Positions 7,580 through 15,494 of a DNA stretch of 64,000 bases are shown in pieces. The notes under the pieces were generated by a model. That model ran no database searches. It was not told the DNA's origin and saw only the letters and a program-made list of their open reading frames with translations. Made by a program: the position numbers and the translations under genes. Source of the stretch: Nocardia salmonicida NBRC 13393 (GTDB lineage: Bacteria > Actinomycetota > Actinomycetes > Mycobacteriales > Mycobacteriaceae); NCBI RefSeq assembly GCF_001613085.1, contig NZ_BDBR01000046.1:1-64000 (forward strand), in the 5' to 3' direction. Position 1 is the stretch's first letter. Each line of letters begins with the position of its first letter.

Positions 7580-8950
7580 GTGCGAATCTCTGCTCCGATA
7601 ACGATGTCGGCCCTTGTAGTCGCAGGTCTCGTCGCCTCTGGATCGGGCGTGCACACCAGCGACCCGAGTACCGCGCCTACCGCGCCGGAGGCACTGTTGG
7701 CCGCCAGCGCGAGCACCGCCGATGACACGCCCGAAACCGATCCGTCCGAGATCGTCGGCCTGTTGCCGATCGCGCAGGAGGCGCCGCGCAGGCTGCGGGC
7801 CCTCTCGCCGAGCGCCAACAGCGCCGCACCCTTCGCGGGAACCGTCCCGCTGCAAAGCATCTCGCTACCCACCGGCAGCGGCGCACTCGGCATCCCGGAG
7901 ATCGTGCTGGCCGCCTACCGCAATGCCGAGTTGGCCATGGAAACCGCGCAGCCGGGGTGCGGACTCACCTGGAACCTGCTCGCCGGCATCGGCCGGATCG
8001 AATCCGGGCACGCCAGCAGCGGCCGCACCGACCCCGCCGGTACGACGACGACGCCGATCTTCGGGCCCGCGCTCGACGGCACACTGCCGGGCAACGAGGT
8101 CATCAAGGAAGCCGACGGCGGTTTCGTGCGAGCCCTCGGTCCCATGCAGTTCCTGCCGAGCACCTGGGCGCACTACGCCGCCGACGGCAACGGCGACGGC
8201 GCCGCGGACCCGCACAATGTCTTCGACGCCGCGCTGGCCGCGGGCAAATACCTCTGCTCGGGCGGCCTGAACCTGCGCGAGGCAGCCCAGGAACTGCGAG
8301 CGGTGCTGCGCTACAACAACTCCATGTCCTACGCGGCCAATGTGCTGAGCTGGTCGGCGGCGTATCGGACGGGCGGCGCGCCGAGCCAGGTGGCCATCTC
8401 GCCGGAGATCATCCCGCCGGGCAGTGCCCCGCTGGTGGCCCCCAATGTGCTGGCCGCCTCGACCAACACACCCACCCCCACGACCACGCCGAAGCCGACC
8501 ACGCCGAAGGTCACCACACCGACCCAGGTGATGATCACGCTGCCCGGCCTGCCGCCGATCCCGTGTGGCATCTTCTGCCCGGCGCCGGTCGCGCCGCCCG
8601 AAACCTGTGTGAGCGAGCCGCTGCCCGCGCAGATGCCGAACCCGCTCGAACCCGAGCAGAAGCCCGCCGACAAGCCCGCCGAGCAGACCTACGGCGCTGC
8701 GGCGCCGAAGGACCCGGCCGAGCCGGAGCAGCCGGTCGTCGAGCCCGCCGCGTGCACCCCGGCCGCCGCCGAGCCCACCGAGAAGCCGGCCCCCGCCACG
8801 CCGGAGAAGACACCGGAGCCAGGTGTCGCGCCCGCCGAGGAACCGGCGCCCGCCGAGCCCGCGCCGGTGGCGCCGACCCAGCAACCAGGCATCACGCTGC
8901 CGTTCGGCATCGTCATCCCGCTGCCGCCCGCCCCCGCACCGGCCCCGTAG
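7580..8950 (+). CDS. secreted lytic transglycosylase-like protein with Pro-rich tail
   Basis: A 456-residue exported protein (Rv1230c-like). A signal peptide covers about residues 1-25. The catalytic-type domain spans about residues 90-270: LTWNLLAGIGRIESGH carries the glutamate of SLT-type transglycosylases, followed by GPMQFLPSTWAHYAADGNGDG and RYNNSMSYAANVL. The remaining 180 residues are Pro/Ala/Glu/Thr-rich, probably a wall-spanning stretch. The likely role is cleavage of the glycan strands of peptidoglycan outside the membrane. The GTG at 7580 is chosen because AAAGGG lies 8 bases before it; the GTG at 7574 is too close. A paralogue follows directly. Confidence 0.82.
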   Translation: MRISAPITMSALVVAGLVASGSGVHTSDPSTAPTAPEALLAASASTADDTPETDPSEIVGLLPIAQEAPRRLRALSPSANSAAPFAGTVPLQSISLPTGSGALGIPEIVLAAYRNAELAMETAQPGCGLTWNLLAGIGRIESGHASSGRTDPAGTTTTPIFGPALDGTLPGNEVIKEADGGFVRALGPMQFLPSTWAHYAADGNGDGAADPHNVFDAALAAGKYLCSGGLNLREAAQELRAVLRYNNSMSYAANVLSWSAAYRTGGAPSQVAISPEIIPPGSAPLVAPNVLAASTNTPTPTTTPKPTTPKVTTPTQVMITLPGLPPIPCGIFCPAPVAPPETCVSEPLPAQMPNPLEPEQKPADKPAEQTYGAAAPKDPAEPEQPVVEPAACTPAAAEPTEKPAPATPEKTPEPGVAPAEEPAPAEPAPVAPTQQPGITLPFGIVIPLPPAPAPAP

Positions 8951-9046
8951 AAATCAAACCGAAACTCAGATCACAAGGGAGTAACAAAAAGGTCTCGGGT
9001 GCGGTAACCTCTTCTCATCCAACACGGTTGAGGAGGGCACCACACA

Positions 9047-9910
9047 GTGGGTCGTCATCGGAAACAGCCTGCTACGACAGTTCGACGTAGCTCGCTCATC
9101 GCACTGACCGGATTGGTCCCCGCTGGACTGGTAGCCGTTACCGCGGCCACCTCCGAGGCGACCACGGCAACCACCGCAGCTGTCGAGCACGACCTGCTTC
9201 CCGGCGCCGAGCCGGAGACGAGGGCCGATCTGGTCGCGTCATCGGAGGCCGACGTCGCCGAGATCACGCATGCGGAGGCTCGCCAGTCGGCCTCTGCCGC
9301 GCCGGTCGTGAAAACCGTTGCGTTGTCGGACGATCGCGCCGCCTCGGATATGCCCGCGGGTCCGCTCGGCATTCCGGGCATCGCCGTCGCCGCCTATCAG
9401 ACCGCCGAACAGCAACTGGCCGTGGAAGATCCGCACTGCGGGATGTCCTGGTCGCTGCTGGCGGGCATCGGCCGCGTCGAATCCACCCATGCCTACGGCA
9501 AGGCCGACGCACAGGGCAATCCGATCAAGGCGGTCTACGGACCCGTCCTCGACGGCAGTCTCTCCGGCAACAACGTCATCCACGACACCGACGGCGGCGA
9601 CCTCGACGGCCTCGCCGGTTACGACCGCGCCATCGGCCCGATGCAGTTCCTGCCCGAAACCTGGCACCGCTACGCCGCCGACGGCAACGCCGACGGCATC
9701 GCCGATCCCCAGAACCTCTTCGACGCCGCCCTCACCGCGGGCCGCTACCTCTGCGACGGCGGCCTGAACATGCGCGACCTCTCCCAGCAGTCCAAGGCGA
9801 TCCTGCGCTACAACAACTCGATGGCCTACGTCGCCAACGTGATGGCCTGGTCGGGTTCGTACTCCAGCGGCCTGGCCCCCAAGCCCCAGGACCTCCCCAG
9901 GATCCACTAG
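9047..9910 (+). CDS. secreted lytic transglycosylase-like protein, paralogue
   Basis: A 287-residue paralogue of the preceding gene lacking the Pro-rich tail. It begins MGRHRKQPATTVRRSSLIAL, a basic N-region and hydrophobic segment typical of exported Rpf/transglycosylase proteins. The domain repeats the same landmarks: SLLAGIGRVESTHA with the catalytic-type glutamate, IGPMQFLPETWHRYAADGN, YLCDGGLNMRDL and RYNNSMAYVANVM. It presumably cleaves or remodels peptidoglycan. The GTG at 9047 is preceded by GAGGAGGG. A TAACCT hexamer at about 9005-9010 may be its -10 box, which would give a leader of some 30 bases. Confidence 0.82.
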   Translation: MGRHRKQPATTVRRSSLIALTGLVPAGLVAVTAATSEATTATTAAVEHDLLPGAEPETRADLVASSEADVAEITHAEARQSASAAPVVKTVALSDDRAASDMPAGPLGIPGIAVAAYQTAEQQLAVEDPHCGMSWSLLAGIGRVESTHAYGKADAQGNPIKAVYGPVLDGSLSGNNVIHDTDGGDLDGLAGYDRAIGPMQFLPETWHRYAADGNADGIADPQNLFDAALTAGRYLCDGGLNMRDLSQQSKAILRYNNSMAYVANVMAWSGSYSSGLAPKPQDLPRIH

Positions 9911-10038
9911 CCCCGTCCGTCGAAGTCCACTTCTCGGTCCGGCTCGCCCGATAAGGCGTGGTTGCACTGAGCAGTTCACCTATGTGAAAGTGCTCCGACA
10001 CACGCGACTTCCGAGTCGCCGCTGCGATGGGGGTCCAG

Positions 10039-10368
10039 ATGTCGGAAACTTTCAAGGTCGAGCCGGACGCGGTGGACACGTTCGCGGCAAGTTTGCGCAC
10101 GCTCGCCGAAGCCAATGCGAATGTCGTCGCCTATCTGGAGAAGTGGCTGGTTCTCGACAACACCGTCTGGGGCGATGGTGGGTTGATCCGTATCGGGCTC
10201 AGTGCCGTCAGCGAGGCACACGCCCAACTCACGCCGAACTACGCCACGCTCGGCACGCTCTGCGAGAATGCGGCAGCCGAACTGACCAACGTCGCACAGG
10301 TGTACCGCACCACCGACAAAGCGAATGCCGAGGCGTTGGACCGCACCTATCCCGCAGGCGGTCGGTGA
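10039..10368 (+). CDS. EspC/DUF2580-like type VII secretion substrate
   Basis: A 109-residue helical protein without signal peptide. The opening FKVEPDAVDTFAASLRTLAEAN is a typical WXG100/EspC-type first helix (the related EspC proteins start in the same way). VWGDGG occupies the turn region, and near the C-terminus VYRTTD (Y89, D93) is the YxxxD general type VII secretion signal. It is therefore a probable ESX substrate or the partner of one. The ATG at 10039 has a GGGGGT run 6 bases before it; the ATG at 10027 has none. The stop overlaps the next start (TGATG), so the two proteins are probably made as a pair. Confidence 0.65.
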   Translation: MSETFKVEPDAVDTFAASLRTLAEANANVVAYLEKWLVLDNTVWGDGGLIRIGLSAVSEAHAQLTPNYATLGTLCENAAAELTNVAQVYRTTDKANAEALDRTYPAGGR

Positions 10369-11093
10369 TGTCAAAGGCTCCGTCCGAGTACCTGGCCGAA
10401 CCGTCGCTGGAGGATCCGCTCAGCGACCAGTTCGAGTTCCTCATCACCTCCAATGCGGTCTCGCCGTCCTACTGGGTGTGCAAGTGGTGCGAGAACGTCA
10501 TCGGCACCGACCCGCTGAAATGGGTAACCTCCAAGATCTCCGGTGATTGGGAGGCCCTGCAAAAAGCGGGCAAGGCCGTGGAGAACCTCGCTGCCTATAG
10601 CTCGACGTTCTCCGACTCAGTCAAGTCCGCTGCGACAACGGTCGACGCGACCTGGGACGGCAACGCCGCGACGAGCGCCCAGGCCTACTTCACTGAGCTC
10701 TCCTCCGCTGTCTCCGCCCAGGTGGGGCCTTTGCAGGAGATGGCTGACGAGATCAACCGCTTCGCATCTTCCGCGTACCACCTCTCCACAGCGATGAGCA
10801 ATTCTTTGCAGGCCCTGCTGGACTGGGGGGCCATCGCGTTGATCCAGTTGGCAGCAGCCGAAGTGGCCGGGCTCACCGGCGTCGGACTCGTCGCTACGGC
10901 GGCACTTGTCGCTGCAGCCACCCTGACCACGCTCAAGGTCATCAAGGCGTGGAACGACTTGGTCCAAACCTTCAACACCGGCTACGCGGCTCTCGAGGGG
11001 ATCGCTGGTGTCGGGTTCGGCGTCGTCGCGGTGATCGAGTCGGCTGACATGCCTGCCCTGCCCGATGCCGGCTACGACCATCCGGGAGCCTGA
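10368..11093 (+). CDS. WXG100-like ESX-associated protein with hydrophobic core
   Basis: A 241-residue protein. A helical WXG100-like region covers about residues 60-135, with the turn motif WDG at 96-98 (TVDATWDGNAATSAQAYF). An alanine/valine-rich hydrophobic segment (about 146-185) follows, then a short tail rich in Ala/Gly/Pro. The N-terminus is unusual in carrying CKWC (residues 38-41). There is no signal peptide. The arrangement, a small EspC-like gene followed by a larger WXG gene with a hydrophobic region, resembles PE/PPE or EspC/WXG substrate pairs secreted through ESX. It could also be a membrane-inserting effector. The start overlaps the upstream stop by one base. Confidence 0.6.
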   Translation: MSKAPSEYLAEPSLEDPLSDQFEFLITSNAVSPSYWVCKWCENVIGTDPLKWVTSKISGDWEALQKAGKAVENLAAYSSTFSDSVKSAATTVDATWDGNAATSAQAYFTELSSAVSAQVGPLQEMADEINRFASSAYHLSTAMSNSLQALLDWGAIALIQLAAAEVAGLTGVGLVATAALVAAATLTTLKVIKAWNDLVQTFNTGYAALEGIAGVGFGVVAVIESADMPALPDAGYDHPGA

Positions 11094-11573
11094 GTGAGTA
11101 CGCCTGAGCCAATTCACGATTTGGCCCGCGGAGACATCGCCGTCTCACGGCAACTTTCCCGAGCGCTGCGAGTCCTGATGGATACCGCCACGGATCCGCA
11201 GTTGAAGAATCAACTCCGTGGGATCCTCGCAGGGACGGGCAGCGCGCGCGATCTGATGCACAGTGAAGGGTTCAACCGGGTTCTCGATCGGACCATGCCC
11301 GACGCGATGCGGCACTTCGCCGAGATGTCGGACGAGGAACGGCAGCGACTGGCCGAGCAGGGCGAAGCCGATTTGGCGCGCCTTCGGGTCGAACCTCTCG
11401 CCGACGAGCCGCAGCCACCGCCCACCCCATCGACGTCCACGCCGTCTGCACCCGCCGACAACGTGGTGCCCGGGACCCGCAAGCCCAACCGCGAGCGGAT
11501 CGTCACACCGGATGAGGACGACGAGGACGACGCGTATTTCCGCGAACGGCAACAGCGGGGTTGGCTGCGATGA
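11094..11573 (+). CDS. hypothetical protein of ESX-like cassette, acidic C-terminus
   Basis: A 159-residue soluble protein that I do not recognise. Residues 1-100 are helical and charged (ISVSRQLSRAL-like opening, then MRHFAEMSDEERQRLAEQGEADL). A Pro/Ser/Thr-rich linker (about 103-125) follows, then an acidic cluster (DEDDEDDAYF) and a C-terminal REROQRGWLR-like end read as RERQQRGWLR. The GTG start directly abuts the TGA of the WXG-like gene, and its own stop overlaps the next gene in ATGA, so it belongs to the same transcript. A role as cytosolic partner or chaperone for the secreted pair is inference only. Confidence 0.55.
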   Translation: MSTPEPIHDLARGDIAVSRQLSRALRVLMDTATDPQLKNQLRGILAGTGSARDLMHSEGFNRVLDRTMPDAMRHFAEMSDEERQRLAEQGEADLARLRVEPLADEPQPPPTPSTSTPSAPADNVVPGTRKPNRERIVTPDEDDEDDAYFRERQQRGWLR

Positions 11574-12145
11574 CTCGTCAACAGGTCGTCTTCGATACCG
11601 AGTACAACCCGGACTGGATGCCGATCTTGTCGGCGACGCCGATGGAGTTGGTCCTCGCCGAGCCCATGCCCGAGTTCTGCAGCGAGCACGGCCTATCCGC
11701 CGTGGGCAGCCGTGCGTGCACGGTGAATTCCAGCGGCCCGCTGTCGGAGCTACCGACGCTACGGAGCTTTCTGCGGTCCATGCCGCCCCGACGGCAGATT
11801 CCGGCAGAGGCGCGCGTCAGGTTCCAGTGTCCGGCCTGCGAATACTGTCTCGCCGAGATCCGGCGAGACAGGTGGATCGCGGTGCTGTCGCTGCTGTTTG
11901 TGCCACTGACGATCGCGGCGATTTTCATCGCCAAGCAGCTCGAGCTGGAGCAGTTCTATCTCCCTTTGGCTCTCGCGGTGGTGCCCGGGTGCCTGCCGAT
12001 CGCGTTGGTGGCGGCGATGCTCGCGTGGAGTCGATCCGGGTATTTCTCGGATGTGTGGATGAATGTGGCCGCCGACCAGTTGATCGTTTCCGCGCACCCG
12101 GATTTCGTGGCGGCGGTCGAGCGGAACCGGGCCGATACCCGCTGA
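11570..12145 (+). CDS. membrane protein with CxxC site, end of ESX-like cassette
   Basis: A 191-residue protein with two transmembrane helices close together (about residues 103-120 and 129-149). The preceding region has paired cysteines: CSEHGLSAVGSRAC and FQCPACEYC (a CxxCxxC), suggesting a metal-binding ribbon. The last 40 residues are soluble (FSDVWMNVAADQLIVSAHPDF). No family was recognised. The ATG at 11570 overlaps the previous stop (ATGA), which ties it to the cassette. It could anchor or assist the secreted proteins, but nothing in the sequence proves this. Confidence 0.6.
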   Translation: MTRQQVVFDTEYNPDWMPILSATPMELVLAEPMPEFCSEHGLSAVGSRACTVNSSGPLSELPTLRSFLRSMPPRRQIPAEARVRFQCPACEYCLAEIRRDRWIAVLSLLFVPLTIAAIFIAKQLELEQFYLPLALAVVPGCLPIALVAAMLAWSRSGYFSDVWMNVAADQLIVSAHPDFVAAVERNRADTR

Positions 12146-12195
12146 AGGATCGGGTCCGTCTGGAATCCCCGGAAGGCTCGCTACCGCTGGGGGGA

Positions 12196-12201
12196 TAACA
12201 T
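12196..12201 (+). promoter_or_regulatory. -10 hexamer TAACAT, leaderless mrp promoter
   Basis: TAACAT, then 7 bases, then the ATG of mrp at 12209. No ribosome-binding site is visible in between. Confidence 0.55.
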
Positions 12202-12208
12202 CGGGCGT

Positions 12209-13345
12209 ATGTCAGTGATTACGGAAGCGGATGTGCGGGCGGCGCTCGCGAAGGTCGACGATCCGGAGATCCGCAAACCGATCACCGAGTTGGGCATGGT
12301 CAAGTCCATCGCCATCGCCGACAGCGGTGACGTGCACATCGAGATCTATCTGACCACCTCCGGATGCCCGTTGCGGACCGAGATCATTCAGCGGGTCACC
12401 AAGGCCGTCGCCGACGTCAACGGGGCCGGCGCGGTGACGGTCGACCTCGATGTGATGAGCGATGAGCAGCGCACCGAGCTGCGCAAGTCGCTGCGTGGAG
12501 ATTCGGCCGAACCGGTCATCCCGTTCGCCCAGCCCGGTTCGCTGACCCGTGTGTACGCGGTGGCCTCCGGTAAGGGTGGCGTCGGCAAGTCCAGCGTCAC
12601 GGCCAACCTGGCCGTGGCACTGGCGCAGCGTGGGCTGTCGGTCGGTGTGCTCGATGCCGATATCTACGGCCACTCCATCCCGCGCATGCTCGGCACCGAC
12701 GCCCGCCCGACCCAGGTCGAGCGGATGATCATGCCGCCCGTCGCGCACGACGTGAAGATGATCTCGATCGCGCAGTTCACCGAGGGCAATACTCCCGTGG
12801 TGTGGCGCGGCCCGATGCTGCACCGCGCGCTGCAGCAGTTCCTCGCCGACGTGTTCTGGGGCGATCTGGACGTGCTGCTGCTCGACCTGCCGCCCGGCAC
12901 CGGCGACGTCGCGATCTCCCTCGCCCAGCTCATCCCGAGCGCCGAGATCCTGGTCGTCACCACACCGCAGATCGCCGCCGCCGAGGTGGCCGAGCGCGCG
13001 GGTGCGATCGCCCTGCAGACCCGCCAGCGCATCGCCGGGGTCGTGGAGAACATGTCCTGGCTCGACCTGCCGGATGGTTCGCGCATGGAGCTCTACGGCT
13101 CCGGCGGTGGCCAGGTCGTGGCCGACCGCCTCACCCGCGCCGTCGGCTCGAATGTGCCGCTGCTCGGCCAGATCCCGATCGAGCAGGCCCTGCGCGAAGG
13201 CGGCGACGACGGCAACCCGATCGTGCTCTCCGACCCGGAGAACCCCGCCGCCGTCGCCCTGCTCGACATCGCCGACAAACTCGCCGTCCGCAAGCGTGGC
13301 CTGGCAGGCATGTCACTGGGAATCGACACAACTCGTCATCTCTGA
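12209..13345 (+). CDS. mrp: Mrp/NBP35 family iron-sulfur cluster carrier ATPase
   Basis: A 378-residue P-loop ATPase that carries or delivers Fe-S clusters. An N-terminal MIP18/DUF59 domain (residues about 1-95; SGCPLR with C53) precedes the NTPase core, where the deviant Walker A motif GKGGVGKSS lies at 121-129 and DVLLLDLPPGTGD is the Walker B/switch region. The C-terminal CxxC that binds the bridging cluster in E. coli-type Mrp is missing: the corresponding loop reads NMSWLDLPDGSRMELYGSG. The gene corresponds to Rv1229c and follows the transglycosylase genes as in mycobacteria, with the ESX-like cassette inserted between. Confidence 0.92.
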   Translation: MSVITEADVRAALAKVDDPEIRKPITELGMVKSIAIADSGDVHIEIYLTTSGCPLRTEIIQRVTKAVADVNGAGAVTVDLDVMSDEQRTELRKSLRGDSAEPVIPFAQPGSLTRVYAVASGKGGVGKSSVTANLAVALAQRGLSVGVLDADIYGHSIPRMLGTDARPTQVERMIMPPVAHDVKMISIAQFTEGNTPVVWRGPMLHRALQQFLADVFWGDLDVLLLDLPPGTGDVAISLAQLIPSAEILVVTTPQIAAAEVAERAGAIALQTRQRIAGVVENMSWLDLPDGSRMELYGSGGGQVVADRLTRAVGSNVPLLGQIPIEQALREGGDDGNPIVLSDPENPAAVALLDIADKLAVRKRGLAGMSLGIDTTRHL

Positions 13346-13370
13346 TTCGGGACTTGTCAGTGGCGTTGCC

Positions 13371-13376
13371 TAGGCT
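13371..13376 (+). promoter_or_regulatory. -10 hexamer TAGGCT before DivIVA-like gene
   Basis: TAGGCT followed by 6 bases and the ATG at 13383, consistent with a leaderless transcript for the small operon that follows. Confidence 0.5.
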
Positions 13377-13382
13377 GTTTCC

Positions 13383-13703
13383 ATGCTGACGCTGCTTCTG
13401 TACGTGCTCATCGTCGGGTTGGTTGCGGCGATGTTGTTCCTTGTCGCCAGTGCGGTGTTCGGGCGGTCCGAGGAACTCGGGCCGTTGCCTGACGGGACCA
13501 CAGCTACTGTGCTGCCCGCTGACGGGGTCACGGGGGCCGATGTGCGGGCGTTGCGGTTCCAGCAGGTGGTGCGCGGGTACAAGGCCGGTGAGGTCGACTG
13601 GGCGCTGGGCAGGCTGGCCGATCGGATCGACGAACTCGAGTTCGAGTTGGCCCAGGTTCGGCAGTGGCAGGCGCAGGTGGCGGCAGGCCAGGATCGCGGG
13701 TGA
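13383..13703 (+). CDS. DivIVA-domain membrane-anchored protein (Rv1209-like)
   Basis: A 106-residue protein with one N-terminal transmembrane helix (residues 3-25), a loop and then a DivIVA-type segment: VRALRFQQVVRGYKAGEVDWALGRL, continuing into a coiled coil (DRIDELEFELAQVRQWQAQV). The motif RGYxxxEVD is the membrane-binding signature of DivIVA/Wag31 and related septum or pole proteins. The position directly before tag matches Rv1209 in M. tuberculosis. Its role is unproven; recruitment to curved membrane is a reasonable expectation. The stop overlaps the tag start in GTGA. Confidence 0.75.
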   Translation: MLTLLLYVLIVGLVAAMLFLVASAVFGRSEELGPLPDGTTATVLPADGVTGADVRALRFQQVVRGYKAGEVDWALGRLADRIDELEFELAQVRQWQAQVAAGQDRG

Positions 13704-14332
13704 GCGAGCTCGCCGACGACGGCCTCGTTCGCTGCGACTGGTCGACCGGCTCGCAGCTGTACCGCGACTATCACGACACCGAGTGGGGGCAACCCCTGCA
13801 CGGCGACGACGCGATGTTCGAACGGCTCTGCCTCGAGGCCTTCCAGTCGGGGCTGGCATGGATCACCGTCCTGCGAAAGCGCCCCGCGTTCCGCACCGCG
13901 TTCGCCGGTTTCGAGATCGCGAAGGTCGCCGAATTCGATGATCAGGACCGCGCGCGGCTGCTCGCCGACGCCGGCATCGTGCGCAACCGCGCCAAGATCG
14001 ACGCGGTGATCAACAACGCCCGGGTTGCTCGCGACCTGCCGACGAGTCTCGACGAGCTGGTGTGGTCGTTCGCACCCGCGCCACGCCCACGGCCGACCTC
14101 GATCGCGAATGTGCCCGCGACCACACCTGAATCCATTGCTCTGGCAAAGGAATTGAAGCGTCGCGGGTTCGCTTTCGTCGGCCCTACGACGGCGTATGCC
14201 CTCATGCAGGCAACCGGCATGGTGGACGATCACCTGGACGTTTGCTGGGTGGGCGCGGTACCGAACGGAACCGACTCAGCAGTCACATTTCGTACTCAGG
14301 TGTCCGCCCGCGACGGCAATAGGGAAGAATAG
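13700..14332 (+). CDS. tag: DNA-3-methyladenine glycosylase I
   Basis: A 210-residue HhH-fold glycosylase that removes 3-methyladenine from alkylated DNA, the first step of base excision repair. Family hallmarks are RCDWSTGSQLYRDYHDTEWG at the start (Cys and His zinc ligands, and the DTEWG motif), FQSGLAWITVLRKRPAFR and the helix RNRAKIDAVINNAR. The C-terminal half has FVGPTTAYALMQATGMVDDH, containing a further zinc-ligand histidine. The GTG start overlaps the stop of the DivIVA-like gene. Corresponds to Rv1210 (tagA). Confidence 0.92.
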   Translation: MSELADDGLVRCDWSTGSQLYRDYHDTEWGQPLHGDDAMFERLCLEAFQSGLAWITVLRKRPAFRTAFAGFEIAKVAEFDDQDRARLLADAGIVRNRAKIDAVINNARVARDLPTSLDELVWSFAPAPRPRPTSIANVPATTPESIALAKELKRRGFAFVGPTTAYALMQATGMVDDHLDVCWVGAVPNGTDSAVTFRTQVSARDGNREE

Positions 14333-14438
14333 GACCGGTGTGGCCCGCCGAACACCCGGCGAGCCCGCTGGTTGGCGACAACCGGCAGACGAGAAAACAG
14401 TGCGCAGAACCACCGCGCAGATCTGGAGGGAGCAGAGG

Positions 14439-14606
14439 ATGGCGGCCATGAAGCCCCGTACCGGGGACGGTCCCCTCGAAGCAACCAAGGAAGGTCGTGG
14501 AATCGTCATGCGGGTTCCACTCGAGGGTGGCGGGCGTCTGGTCGTCGAACTCACACCGGACGAGGCTGCGGCGCTCGGTGACGAATTGAAGAGCGTCACC
14601 AGCTGA
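14439..14606 (+). CDS. DUF3117 small protein (Rv1211-like)
   Basis: A 55-residue protein highly typical of DUF3117: MAAMKPRTGDGPLEATKEG, then IVMRVPLEGGGRLVVELTPDEA. It is conserved across actinobacteria but has no known function. A good ribosome-binding site (GGAGGG at 14425-14430) sits 8 bases before the ATG. It lies between tag and the RlmA-type gene, as Rv1211 follows Rv1210 in M. tuberculosis. Its stop codon is overlapped by the presumed CTG start of the next gene. Confidence 0.85.
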   Translation: MAAMKPRTGDGPLEATKEGRGIVMRVPLEGGGRLVVELTPDEAAALGDELKSVTS

Positions 14607-15433
14607 ATGCGCTGACCGAGGTCGCCGCACTTCTGGCCTGCCCGGAGTGCGGCGATGCACTGCAACCGCACGATCGTGCGCTGCGATGCGGCATCGGCCA
14701 CAGCTTCGACATCGCCCGTCAGGGCTATGTCGGGCTGCTGACCGGCGCATCGACGAAAATGACCGGCGATACCGCCGACATGCTCGACGCCCGCGCCGCC
14801 TTTCAAGGTGCGGGCCATTTCGCCCCGATCGCCGCGGCGATCGCTCGTGCCCTCGACACCGACGGCACGGTGCTCGAGATCGGCGCGGGTACGGGCTACT
14901 ACCTCGCCGAGGTGCTCGACGCGCACCAAGGCACCCTCGGCATCGCCTTGGACGTGGCCAAGCCCGCCGCCCGCCGAGCCGCCCGCGGGCATCCCCACAT
15001 GGGCTCCGTACTGGCCGACGCCTGGCGCGGCCTCCCGGTGCGCGACGCCGCCGTCTCCGGCGTGCTCTCGGTGTTCGCCCCACGCAACCCCGCCGAAGTC
15101 GCCCGTGTGCTCACCCCGGGTGGACGCTTCGTCGTCGTCACGCCGACGCCTCGTCATCTGGGCGAGCTGATCGGCCCCCTCGGCATGGTCAGTGTCGACC
15201 CCGACAAGGACCGCCGCCTGGCCGACTCGCTGTCAGGCGCCTTCACCCGCGTCGAGCACACCCTCGTCGAGTTTCCGATGAAGCTGTCGCGCCTCGACGT
15301 CACCAACGTCGTCGCGATGGGCCCGTCGGCTTTCCACGGCACCCCCGCCGACGATCCACGCATCGCCGCCCTACCCGACATCACCGAAGTGACGGCCTCG
15401 GTAACCGTGTCGACCTATCTACCTCGCGGCTGA
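14603..15433 (+). CDS. RlmA-type 23S rRNA (guanine-N1) methyltransferase
   Basis: A SAM-dependent methyltransferase of about 276 residues. The N-terminal zinc ribbon (ACPECGDAL then LRCGIGHSFDIARQGYVGLL) and the following SAM-binding motif VLEIGAGTGYYLAEVL are those of the RlmA family, which methylates helix 35 of 23S rRNA. No ATG, GTG or TTG exists in frame between the upstream in-frame stop (14579-14581) and the ribbon. The only sensible start is CTG, most likely at 14603, where it forms a CTGA overlap with the DUF3117 stop and gives MNALTEVAALLACP. An internal ATG at 14759 would remove the ribbon. Confidence 0.75.
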   Translation: MNALTEVAALLACPECGDALQPHDRALRCGIGHSFDIARQGYVGLLTGASTKMTGDTADMLDARAAFQGAGHFAPIAAAIARALDTDGTVLEIGAGTGYYLAEVLDAHQGTLGIALDVAKPAARRAARGHPHMGSVLADAWRGLPVRDAAVSGVLSVFAPRNPAEVARVLTPGGRFVVVTPTPRHLGELIGPLGMVSVDPDKDRRLADSLSGAFTRVEHTLVEFPMKLSRLDVTNVVAMGPSAFHGTPADDPRIAALPDITEVTASVTVSTYLPRG

Positions 15434-15494
15434 CCGCACACGTCGCACCGCGGCCCGCGCTCCCCCACCGAGCGCCCTGCGGCTCAACCGGGCC

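Noticed and set aside
7865..8884. Arg/Gly-rich frame opposite the first transglycosylase-like gene
   Set aside because: Low-complexity antisense of the Pro-rich tail; no start context and no recognisable domain.
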